A stretch of 64,000 nucleotides of DNA, from NCBI GenBank assembly GCA_936440205.1, contig OW387148.1:30187961-30251960 (forward strand), written 5' to 3'. This document shows, piece by piece, positions 23,601-32,900 of the stretch. The notes under the pieces were generated by a model. It ran no database searches. It worked only from the letters and a program-made list of their open reading frames with translations, and was not told the DNA's origin. Position 1 is the first letter of the stretch, and each line of letters begins with the position of its first letter. The translations under genes were made by a program, and so were the position numbers. This stretch comes from Lepidonotus clava (lineage: Eukaryota > Annelida > Polychaeta > Phyllodocida > Polynoidae).

Positions 23601-25251
23601 CTGAATCCCTGTTCCCGACATTGGCGGATACAGGAGGTGACTGAGTTCTCTGTGTCGCTACTCCGAACCAGGTAGGGAAGGTCACGTGACTCGGCCTTGT
23701 CCCGGAAACACCCCTGGTGGAGCTTGGTGTAGACAGTCTGGTGTTGTTCTGCAAAGGGGTTTTTATAGCAGAAAAATACATTATGTAAAGCGCCATACCC
23801 ACTGGGCACTACCTCGGCCAATCAGTACCAAAATAATCTTTTGACTTTTACGCTGATTCAGATTACCAAAGGGCCGTCCATAAATGACGTCATATGCATG
23901 CTATTTTTGAAGCCCCTCCCACTCGTTATGTTCTTACTATAGGAATATATAGGTAGCTGGAACCCCCCCCCCCCCCCCCCTCCTGCCGCATGACGTCATT
24001 TATGGACTGCCCCCAATAATTAGATAAACATATTTGGTATCGATCGGTACTATAATCGACTGACTATTTTAGCTCGGCCCACTTTGTGAAAATTGCCTGT
24101 AGGTATAGAGCTTAAAAGAGATTTTACAATGCCTTTTATCATGTGAGTCATCAATATAGGGTGATGGGCATTGTGCTGAAAAGCTCATTTGAGGAACACT
24201 GTACTTCTGAATTAATAATTATGTTAATTACTGATGCTCATGGAAGTTTTATGTCAGGATTGGTGTTATGCCTAGATGCATCCATTATAATTTGATGATG
24301 CCTTATTCTAAAACATCTAAAATTAGTACAATCTTTAGGGGTGCAAGCTATCCTCAGTATAGAGTTTGTTTAGACATTCCCTTTTTTCCCCATAATTTTA
24401 AAGTGTTCTTCCATTTATAGATATATTTCAAACCAATCCTGTCAACTTCCTGATGTAGTATTTATATGATAAATGCCTACTTACTTTCCCATTCATCTGG
24501 TGGTACCGCAGCCAGCAAAGCTGCAAATAAGTAATTTTATGAATCCAGACATGTATTCTTTGTCTCAATGCGTCATATCATAGTTGATATAAATCTAATT
24601 GGTCCATGATTATCCGAGATACAAATTTTGAAGAAATACCCATCAGATTTCAATATTTACCAATCATCAATTATCTGCATGTCTAGTCAAGTAATGCCAA
24701 TATAAAACTTGTTACAATTCCCTATAGAATACTTTACTCAAAGGCGTGTAACCTTTTCCTACATATAACAGTATATCAGCTAGAAAAGTCTTGAACCCCT
24801 ACATTTCGTTTCCGCAACCCATCGTTTCTATAGCTACAGTCCTAAATGGATGTATCTTACAATACAGTGACATGGTCTAACTGTGAAGTCCAATAACATC
24901 TATCATTCAGCTTTAATCAGGACCAACATTGCCTAATAGTCTGATAAATGAGAGGGTATGGACATAATCCTGCATAGGTTTTGAGTAACTTTCGAAATAT
25001 TCCTTAGGGATGTAGGAAACATTCCTTAGGGATGCAGGCATACACCTTTCCACTTCTTGTAGGAATTTGAAATTAATTTTCTTTCAGGTTTTTGGATATA
25101 TCATTTCACATGGGAACCTAGATAATGTGTGCTATGCCAGTATTGTGCATATGTTATGATATATTATGAACCATCCTCAATCTTCCTTAAATAGATAATG
25201 TTAAAACAGACCTGCTGGAGCCAGAACCAGGCAGACAAACGTCCACATCAT
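9895..25251 (-). CDS. Gene A: secreted double-WSC, helical, C-terminal beta-domain protein
   Basis: Twenty exons: 25212-25251, 24485-24520, 23585-23748, 22686-22824, 21877-22161, 21526-21571, 21083-21166, 20304-20595, 19670-19879, 18458-18603, 17854-17956, 16870-17031, 15654-15844, 15232-15321, 14255-14380, 12909-13122, 12112-12254, 11444-11654, 10441-10546, 9895-10130. Their lengths sum to 3024 nt, that is 1007 codons plus stop, and every phase agrees. Residues 1-18 are a signal peptide (MMWTFVCLVLAPA...). WSC domains span about 34-126 and 127-221. Residues 265-700 are mostly predicted helix by eye, with a hydrophobic VVKFITGIGSIVVGAISF near 571-588. The end carries RITPFTTWVMRIS and DIDFSDVTSVSMRFFG. 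All introns are GT-AG except intron 16, which is GC-AG. Gene B is the divergent paralogue. The WSC domains suggest carbohydrate binding; the rest is unnamed, and pore-forming or adhesive roles are guesses. Confidence 0.85.
11920..12085 (-). pseudogene. Decayed copy of gene A exon 17
   Basis: Matches the 3' half of exon 17 and its donor flank (12100-12230) in tandem: GGCTGG..GTATTAATATTTATGAGCAACTC against GGCTGG..GCGTTAATCTTTACGAGCAGCTC, then GTGAGTGACCYRCCA. The second part is itself repeated within the copy. It is too diverged to be used. Confidence 0.65.
12112..14380 (-). CDS. Gene A exons 15-17: helical bundle end and Cys motif
   Basis: Exons 14255-14380, 12909-13122 and 12112-12254. Conserved with gene B: WRNLKNYG, CNWGEALT, AMVERAELLR, SYDVRMDLNKAL and FCQAYFYENMYECK. 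The intron between FCQ and AYFYEN (12255-12908) starts with GC and is absent from gene B. Confidence 0.8.
12336..12512. mobile_element. MITE with AAGGCCAG ends
   Basis: Inverted ends with TTAGGCCAGTC / GGCTGGCCTTA and a matching inner CTGTTTCCGGT / ACCGGAAACAG pair. It lies in gene A's GC-AG intron. Confidence 0.55.
13590..13815. mobile_element. Possible MITE, AGGGAT inverted ends
   Basis: ATCAGGGATATTC near the left end pairs loosely with GAGATCCCTGTAT at the right end. An inner AAGGGGCCATTCCC pairs with GGGAATGGCCCCCT. It sits in a gene A intron; ends are uncertain. Confidence 0.35.
14100..14213 (-). pseudogene. Partial tandem copy of gene A exon 15 with donor
   Basis: Nearly the same as 14240-14343: donor flank GTAACTTAC, GTGAGTGCCTCTCCCCAGTT, CAGCTGTCGGTGGTAGGC and GGATCTCTGGGTT are all present. 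It corresponds to the 3' half of the exon. No acceptor half is present, so normal inclusion is unlikely. Confidence 0.75.
14434..14643. mobile_element. MITE with TACTAAAGCCCCA ends
   Basis: Ends TACTAAAGCCCCA and TGGGGCTTTAGTA are perfect inverses. Inner AACTAGGCGA / TCGCCTAGT also pair. A diverged relative with ACTAGGCGATTTT and ATGGGGCTTTA lies at about 56325-56525. Confidence 0.65.
15654..15844 (-). CDS. Gene A exon 13: hydrophobic glycine-rich segment
   Basis: Begins AVVKFITGIGSIVVGAISF, a roughly 18-residue non-polar Gly/Val/Ile stretch between long amphipathic helices, then DDVTGLFDTAYNLANTV. Gene B has GIVRIVIGDIPGGIGDIIGG at the same place. In ClyA-type helical proteins a hydrophobic hairpin sits between long helices; whether this is homologous cannot be told here. 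Confidence 0.8.
16460..16812 (+). mobile_element. SINE-like element with CAAACAAACAAAC tail
   Basis: Contains CCATGCTTGTCGTAAGAGGC and GACTAAAAGGGG, a core of a type seen in dispersed invertebrate SINEs, then TTTCTATGGGACATTGCAC, GGTATCGAACCTGG and GGGTTGGCCGGACGTTAAAC, ending in a CAAA-type tail. A second, 5'-shorter copy lies at 3140-3372. It sits 58 bp from gene A exon 12. Confidence 0.6.
16870..20595 (-). CDS. Gene A exons 8-12: conserved middle and first long helices
   Basis: Exons at 20304-20595, 19670-19879, 18458-18603, 17854-17956 and 16870-17031. Shared with gene B: CxxxCYKxC, LRFFYIKLSE, RVYVYAQTILIDES, CARIMYDT, VHFVPFYTKE and SNETYHRFRFYYNE. The first half mixes strand-like and Cys-containing segments. 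From about residue 460 the sequence turns into charged heptad-like helices (FLEYAETMSK, LLDELKKDFEKGLKEK) that lead into the hydrophobic exon. No named domain recognised. Confidence 0.8.
18149..18215. mobile_element. Half copy of the GGGGCCTTCCATT MITE
   Basis: AGGGGCCTTCCATTAATATA followed by a GGGGTGGGGGTCTGACATTTT stretch, similar to one arm of 4548-4711 and 29870-30030. The other arm is missing. Confidence 0.5.
18707..19157. mobile_element. MITE with GTGTAGCTCAAAAACG-type ends
   Basis: The left arm AGTGTAGCTCAAAAACGTCC is the approximate inverse of the right arm GGTGGTTTTTGGGATACACT. The interior is rich in repeated TCGGACAT/TGTCCG words. Confidence 0.5.
21877..22161 (-). CDS. Gene A exon 5: second WSC domain
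   Basis: A single 285-nt exon encodes the complete domain: KYMGCYND, DCIHTC, GTCYCGNEYG, VCGLRCEAW and NCGGAVANAIY, with all eight cysteines. Gene B has the same 285 nt split by an extra phase-0 intron (83 + 202 nt). Confidence 0.9.
22686..23748 (-). CDS. Gene A exons 3-4: first WSC domain
   Basis: Exons 23585-23748 and 22686-22824 split the domain at FAGLQ|NGDDC (phase 0), exactly as in gene B and with identical exon lengths (164 and 139 nt). Eight cysteines are present: GCFRD, SCIRQC, DCYCGN, DC...KC and TCGG. WSC domains bind glycans in known proteins. Confidence 0.88.
23361..23558. mobile_element. CAGGGGCGGATCC-end MITE
   Basis: Perfect inverted ends CAGGGGCGGATCC / GGATCCGCCCCTG flanked by GTATG on both sides. 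It has a long poly-C tract inside and lies in gene A intron 3. Five-base duplications again suggest a hAT5-like source (inference). Confidence 0.7.
23871..24013. mobile_element. MITE with GGGCCGTCCATAAATGACG ends
   Basis: GGGCCGTCCATAAATGACGT at the left and ACGTCATTTATGGACTGCCC at the right form long inverted ends around a poly-C run. Short elements with such ends are common in animal genomes. Confidence 0.65.
25212..25251 (-). CDS. Gene A exon 1: signal peptide
   Basis: Forty nucleotides from the first of two adjacent ATGs to a CAG|GTCTG donor: MMWTFVCLVLAPA plus one base. Either Met could start. The next exon (24485-24520, 36 nt, phase 1 to 1) continues LLAAVPPDEWE, and cleavage is likely in this stretch. 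Confidence 0.8.
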
Positions 25252-25333
25252 GTTTTCGGTGTAGTTCTTACGATGATGTCGGGCACGCTCTTCACAACGA
25301 TGTATTCGTGCGCTGCACTGCGTGTCCCTCTGA

Positions 25334-25341
25334 CTTAAATA
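25334..25341 (-). promoter_or_regulatory. TATA-like box of gene A
   Basis: TATTTAAG on the minus strand, 83 bp before the first ATG. The spacing resembles gene B, where the interval is about 65 bp. Confidence 0.45.
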
Positions 25342-26796
25342 GTATCACATGTTTTGATTGCAATGTATGGAGAATCAAATGTTCTACTGCCATTTTTGTA
25401 CGTTAAAAACAAGTTTCCTTGAGAAATTATTTTTGACATTTTTTTCGGTGGATTACATGCACGTTCACCTTACCAGTCCTCCTTCAAAGCCCTAACAGAC
25501 TATTCTCCTCTTATCAGTAATTTTCGTTAGATACTAGATACACGAAAATTTGATTCAGCAGCACGAAATATCTAAGTTAACACATGCTATAACTTATATG
25601 CCTTTCCATCATGGGATATTGCCTGAGGCGTTTGATGGGAAATTGTTACTGTAGATGGATGATTTAATAATCGAAAAAAACAAACTATTTGTGCTTGATA
25701 GCTATCTTCATAAATATTTGGTTTGAACCTACCCACATTGTTATTGAAAGTGAGAATAAGTGTTGAGTCCAAAAGAAAGTTAGGGTTTTTGTCTACAAAT
25801 TTCATCTCAAGTAGAAGAATTGCATCTTTTTTATTGTGCCCGAACAAGAAATTCCAGATGAAATAGAATCTTCACACTCCGCGCACAATAGCTTTCTGCT
25901 GAAAGTTTTGAAACATTTGAAGCAAGATAAGACTGCATCATGGGAACAAACGGTAGGTGCTCATAATTCATATTCAGTGTTTTAATCTTGATGATAGGCA
26001 AATGAAAATTTAATCCTGAATAGAAGGCTGTGAGAAAGTAACATGCTGTATTGCTGATTATTTAAGTACATTGGCCAGGGTACAGCTATTGTTGTGTTAG
26101 GTTATCTTGCTTTGTGAAATGAGAAAAAAAGTTGATTTATAGACTGAGCATTTGGAAACTTGGTTTTACTTCTCATACTCTATCTAATGCCTTGATCTGT
26201 GTCGCTGTAAATGGCGTCACAATAAACCTTGCAATAAGCATTACCTCATGTTAGATCAATAAGTTGCATGTAGACTTAAAAGAATATTATCTTTCAATCT
26301 AACATTGCAAATTTGTATAATTTCTATTAACGATTATGTGTCTTTTGAGACTTCTTTAAATCTTTATTTGGAATATGTAACCACACCAACTGAATTCTTA
26401 TATAGTGCAACACTGCCTATGCTTTTATATTCCAAATAGAAAGTCCCAGAATATAGTAAACAAAAGAAAGAGAAAGATATTTTGCTCCTGCATTGAATCT
26501 TTTTCACCCTAAATAATTCCTAATTTTCACATTAATAGTGTGTATATTTAAAAGAAAATATGCATTTACCAAGTACTTCATATGATTTTACTTATCATTT
26601 GACACAATCTTAAATTCAATCCCGTCTGTTGTCTTCTTATCTTAATCAATGGGCCAATTGAAGATTCAATAAACGTTGAAAGTCATAAACAGCCACAATT
26701 CACACATCAAAGTTTTGATATAAATCAACGAACATCAACAACATTCTGCAGGTAAAAGATGGAGTGCTGATAAGGCAGACGGAGCGGAGGGCTGGG

Positions 26797-26804
26797 TATA
26801 AAAG
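26797..26804 (+). promoter_or_regulatory. TATA box of gene B
   Basis: TATAAAAG in a GC-rich context, preceded by a CTGATAAGG GATA-type motif. Transcription would start near 26828, giving a 5'UTR of about 40 nt. Confidence 0.65.
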
Positions 26805-26869
26805 GCGGATCGCGGCAGGTGTAGCCGCACGAGGTTATCTTCTACGTGTCAGAACACCGCAGACCTAAG

Positions 26870-26909
26870 ATGTGGGCAGTGGGCTTCGTCCTCAGCTGGG
26901 CACTTGCTG
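26870..26909 (+). CDS. Gene B exon 1: signal peptide
   Basis: Forty nucleotides, MWAVGFVLSWALA plus one base, with a GCTG|GTAGGT donor. The following 36-nt exon (27855-27890) encodes ATAAPNSVGKQL. Length and phase match genes A and C. Confidence 0.85.
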
Positions 26910-29900
26910 GTAGGTGCAAAAAACTAATATTTCTCCAAAAAAACATAATCAGAATTCAACAGTTTAATACAGGGTACCCAAACAAGTCCTAACAAATCTT
27001 AAATTGATTCTCTCAAATTTAAGGTCTTCAAAACGTCTTAAATTTACACTTTCTTACTGTATGTGGTTTTAATAAGGTCTAAAATTGGATCTGATTAGGG
27101 GATGGAAATCAAATGATAGGATTAGCAAAACTGTCATATTTTGGTGAGTGTCGTTACATCCAACCTCATGCGATCAGATTTGCAAATCGATGTTAAATTT
27201 GCCAAATTTAGGATTTATATAGGTCTTAAAATGGTCTTAAACTGATTTTTGAAAAATTGTCGGTATCCTGTAATAAGTTTCATAAGTGACAAGTATTGAG
27301 GGGAATCAAGAGAAATATTATTTTATATCTTTACCATTCCAACTATCTGATAAATATCAGCTGCTGTTGAAAATTGAACGCATAAAATATTTATGAGTGA
27401 GGTCTCTAAAACAAATATTATTGTTAATGTTATCGCTAGTGTTCTTGTTGCTCAAGGAGGCACACATATTTGGTTACAATGGCAGAAGTTATCTCTGAAG
27501 TTATTTTGACGGAGTTGTACCATATGGTTTGACCTGGGATATGATCCCTATGAACACAAGTTTACCTGAATCACATCCGGATTGATGATGTCACAACCAA
27601 GGTTGCTATACAAATTTGGGTTGTCAAGCAGGTTACTATTGGCAACTTTTAAGTGAAACTGTCACTTGGTGTGGTAGTGCTGGGCAGTGTAGACCATCAA
27701 ATCCGTCACTCCTGTTATCTCTGAAGTTCACCATGCGGCATTCTATTCAAAAAGGCGATAAGGACATGTTGCATGGACATAGTTTTATATCGATGGGAAT
27801 TAATTGATGAAAATAACAGTCATTTTCAATATTGTCTTCTGTTTTTCATTTCAGCCACTGCTGCGCCGAATTCAGTTGGCAAGCAATTAGGTACGTTTCA
27901 AAAAGTATACAGCAGAATTGGACTTTCTAGCTCTTTGTGATTCAAAGTAGATCTGCGTGTATGTTTGATAAAATTTCTTGATTCTTTAATGATAAAGAAC
28001 CTAGCCTAAAACGAGCAGCAAGTAAGGTGTACGCCTAATCTTTTCTTTTGGGCATGAAACACATAGAGACGGCCTAGAGAAACATGTGTAGGCCTATCTC
28101 TCTTTTTGGACATGGGTTTAAAGGCCTAGGCATATATCCGAAATAAGATTGACCATTTAATCATAATTTTAGACATAAAGGACCTAGCTTGCAATAAAGA
28201 ATTGACCTTAATAATTATGCATCCTTTCTATAGACATAAAAGACTTAGCCCTTAAGAAGCAATACGTCGGATGTTACAATGACACCTTGGACCACGCCGA
28301 CCTGCCCCAGTTAGTCTACAGTAGTGACGTCATCAACTCACCCCGGGAGTGTGTCGACATATGCCGCATTCAGGGCTTCCGGTATGCCGGACTGCAGGTA
28401 AGGACGCATTACGATTGGATAAAAGACTTACTTAGACTTAAATCAAGTGATCCAATTTAAACTTATCATGAAGTTGGAAGATAACAATTCTATTACTTTA
28501 AAACGCCCCTTTACCTTTAATGTTGTCATATCTCCAAGCCGTTTGATTGACACAATTTGTATAATTTAAAGTCAAACCTTTGTTTCATTTATTGTAAGTA
28601 CGCAGTGCATACGATTCAATATTTGACATTGAATATCAAAGTAAGTTGTTATTGGAAGAGTAATGTAAAAGTTTCATGAATTTCTACTTTAGATAGGCTT
28701 AAGTAAGGTCATCAGGATTCTAAATCAATTAGACCCAGACAATAGACTCCTTTCCACACCCCGTTCCCTCGTCACGGTTCAATGGAGGCTGGACAGACAA
28801 ACCTACTTGGTTGAGGTAGCGCGACACTTGATTGGTGGGGAGTCATTACATAACACTGATAATGGGCTGGGGAGCTTTGGGCCAAAATTTGATAAAGCTT
28901 TTAATATATTGAAATATTTATAATATACAAGGCTTACGTTCATAATGATGATTCTTATATCAATGAAAAGAGAAAGTCCTGCACTATGCACCCATTGTTA
29001 ATGCAATATTTTAGCTTGTATGTATACAAAGTTGCAGGTGGTTGAAAGTCACCAATTTATATAAGCTCAAATAAAAATTTACCCCTGGCTTGTCCGACCA
29101 GCATTCCACACTAGAAGGCATGGTCTTGAATCTCATTTATAAGAATATAGATCTACAATTTTAAGGAGTTTTTTTAAATGGAACTTTGGCATAAAACTTT
29201 TAGATTTGTCAAAAACAGTTATCCGCCACTATTTCTCACAGCATATAACTCCTTTTAACTTTTGTAGAACCGTGTTGACTGTTATTGTGGCAACAATGAC
29301 GTCCGAGCGTTTGGTGAGTCGACGACATGCACAACGACATGTCCAGCTGACGTTACCAGTACCTGTGGGGGGACGCAGGCCAACGACGTCTACCGTGTAT
29401 CTAGAGGTAGGTTTAGGCTCTACTTTTTATATACTACTCAGCTGCGACCTAAAAGCAAGAGTACTTTTTCTATAGGCCTACTATCTAGATGGTTTCTAAT
29501 ACTAAAACTACTTTTTATATACTACTCAGATATTATCTCATACCAGTACTGCTTTTTATATACTATTCAGATGTTATCTGATACCAATACTTCTTTTGAT
29601 ATACTACTCAGATGTTATCTTATACCAATACTACTTTTTATATACTACTCAGACACCATCTATTACTAATGCTGGTTCTACTTTTTATATGCCACTCAGA
29701 TGATATTTAATGCTCAAGTTATCCATACTAAAGTCTTATACGCCGTATGGATTTGTTCATTAAGAGCTTTATCAAGAGCTTTATAAAAAGAGTATCAATG
29801 TTGAAAAAGTGAAAAATCCGTTTTGGGTTCATAATGGATCTATTTTGGGTTTAAGTGGACTATACATTGGGGGCCTTCCATTAAGTATGTTTGCATCAAT

Positions 29901-32900
29901 AGGGGGTCTGAGATTTTTTGAAAATGTGCGTACGTTTTAGTACATAACCTATGCGTATTTTTGCACAAGGGGGGATGGGGGGGGGTCTGAGATTTTTTTA
30001 AATGAGCGTACGTACTAAATGGAAGGCCCCTTGTAGAAAATGTTCTCTCGAGCAATTTACCCTTTTTGCAGACACCCGCTACATGGGCTGTTACAACGAC
30101 GACCCCTCAGGGTCCGACTTCCCAGTCACTGTCTGGGAGAAGGACGCTGCCAAGGTAAATTTGCAAGTAACCATTACTAAAGGCTGTATTCCACATACCG
30201 ATTTTGATGCTGCCGATTTTGCATTCGGTTAATTTTCTTTGAGAATTTGGCATTAATCTTTACATACTATATATCATTTGAAAGAGAATCGTATGACCTT
30301 TCTAATGATGTATAACATTTCTATTTTTGATCTTTATTCCAACTGCCGATTTTTAAAATTGGCAGCAAAATCGGTATGTGTAATACGGCTTTAAGGATTG
30401 CATATTACCTTTCTGTCATTTTCCCTTTATACTTATCATAGTTATCTGAGGAATGAAGAGTATTCAAGAATGGTTTGAGCAATCTATCTTTTGGTTTGGA
30501 TCTGTGACAAAAGACATACGCTGATGATAAAGTCAAAGACTTGCAAGGAAACAAATAATTACATGATTAATCAAAATTCATATGCTTAAGCTGTGTGATT
30601 TGTCAACATATTTCACAGCATTTTTACTATAATAAATAATTTTATTGAAAATTGATTTTATGTATAAGAATTCAACTCATTGTATCGAATGTTAACTGTA
30701 CTACTGATTGGTATGCGGTAATTACCTCGTATAACTCAGATGTAAAGAGAATACAAGTTCTGTAACTTACTTTAAGTCTGAATGAATAAATGAATTTAAA
30801 AAAAACCAGCTTGTTTTAGGCTAATCTGTAGGTAAAATGTATTGTTTAAGCTACCTGTGTGGGGAGAAATAAAAAAGCTTGGTTTTTGTATCTTTAAAGC
30901 CTGCTCATGAGTGCGGCATGGAGTGTGCCCGTCTTGGCTACCGTTTCGCAGGCGTCTCTAATGGCGGTGACTGTTCGTGTGGCAATGCGTACGGCTCCGG
31001 TGGCGCTGCCAACGAGACTGAATGTGACCTGAGATGTGCCACGTGGGGGGCGGAGAACTGTGGAGGGGTGGACAAGTTTGCCATCTATTTGACAGGGATA
31101 GGTAAGGCTACATTCTATGTCATTTAAAAATATTGTTTGAGAGGTGGGATAGTATGCTATTCTTTTTGACATGGATAGCCAAATTTACAGTTTACTTATT
31201 TCAAGTAATGTTGTTTCAGTATTTTGTTATAGTGGCAAAAATCTGAACACGGAGCAGCTTTGATTCTTGCTCTTTTCTTCCTTCTTGGTTAGGGCATAGG
31301 TGTAGTTGTTTAGTCAAGATACGTAAAACCAAGACAGTGTAAGTTATGATTGATAAGATTTGGTTTATCATGTATATTTCAGCATATGAGATATCAGAAG
31401 GAAACATTGACCCAAGTGCCACCAAACTGTGAGTTAATTTCATTTTATATACCTTTTTTCCTGCTCAATTTCAATGTACCACAGGTTGAACTTCTTAAGA
31501 TGACTTTATAAATTATCTTCACCTGGATGTTTTAATGTGTCCTTTTTTATCTTCCTTCCCAGATATGATACCAAAGCGACAGGAATACCATTGACACTTT
31601 TCACCTTTTATCCAAGGGTCAGAACCATTGTAACAAAAAGGTAGGCGACTTTGATACTAATGTTTCATCTTGAGCAATACACATGTTGAACGACGGCCTT
31701 ATAGTTTAAATTAATATTTTGATGTTGAGACTATATTTCACTATGTGACTTATGTGGTGCGTTTCTTAACATAGACAACGACCAATAGACTATTATCTGA
31801 TTGAAAATATTCATTGTTATTATGCTACCTACCCGGAAGATCATTTATGTCACATGAGTGTGGTTTAATAAATAAATAAATAAATAAATAAATAACAAAA
31901 AAACAAAAAAAAAACACATGCAGAATCCAGAATCCTAATTGCATATTCAAACGATTTGTATAGGCATGTGAGTGACATTTTAGAATTTACCTGTAACCCC
32001 CCCTTTCCAAAATCCAGTATCCACCCCTAAAGAGTAAATACTTTGAACTTTCTAGTTTGATTCTACATTCGACCTCAGAGATCCAAACCCCGATTGATGA
32101 CGTCACATGTTCAGAAGGCTGCTACAAAGAATGCAGCGAGATGACACAAAACGAAGACCTTATCAACAAAGGTGGGAAGACGTTCTTTGGGAAGACGTTC
32201 TTTGGGAAAGATGTTCTCTTTTAAAAAATATCTTTAGATTTGTTTTTCATTAAAACATTTTGAACGAACTCATTATTGACTGGTCTTAACTCTACAATCT
32301 GGTTTTTCAAATAAGACGTTTTGACTATTGAAATAGCAATGCTTCAGACCTTTTATCCTCTGTTTCTTGTGTTTTAAGAGTAATCACTGTAAAAATAATC
32401 TTATCTTAAGATTTAAGATATGATGAGAAATACACTTTTGGTTTTGCCAGTGAAACGCACCCTCAGCTCGGAAATAGCAATCTCTTAGAGATTTTCCTTG
32501 GAATAAAAAACTAAAACAACTATTAAAAAAGAAGATGTTCTAAGATTAATGCACTTGCACAGTACATAATGTAAGTGTGTGGATATAAATACATGGGTTA
32601 CCCTATGCTCTAGTATTTTAAGAAATAAATCTTTGACAAAAATACAACTGGATGTAGTAAATTTGCAGTTGCACAAAAGTCTTCGATATCATATCTTAGC
32701 AAATGAAATAAAAAAGACTGATCGACATATCAAAAATAAGGAATTTGATAACATTGTGAATGGTTAAAAACTTTATTTAGTTGCCCTAGTGTACTGAATG
32801 TTCCCTTACAATTCATGACCCAAGCTGATTTGTCGCTTCTTCCAAAACAGGCAAGGACCTCCACCTTCGTTTCTTCTACCTGAACCTCTCGGATCTCAAG

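Larger units (their letters stand above)
25252..26869. promoter_or_regulatory. Shared head-to-head promoter region of genes A and B
   Basis: The 1.6 kb between the two start codons contains no exon. Gene A has TATTTAAG at 25334-25341 (minus) and an ACTGATAAGA GATA site at 25509-25518 (minus). Gene B has TATAAAAG at 26797-26804 and CTGATAAGG about 25 bp upstream of it. Co-regulation is plausible but unproven. Confidence 0.6.
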
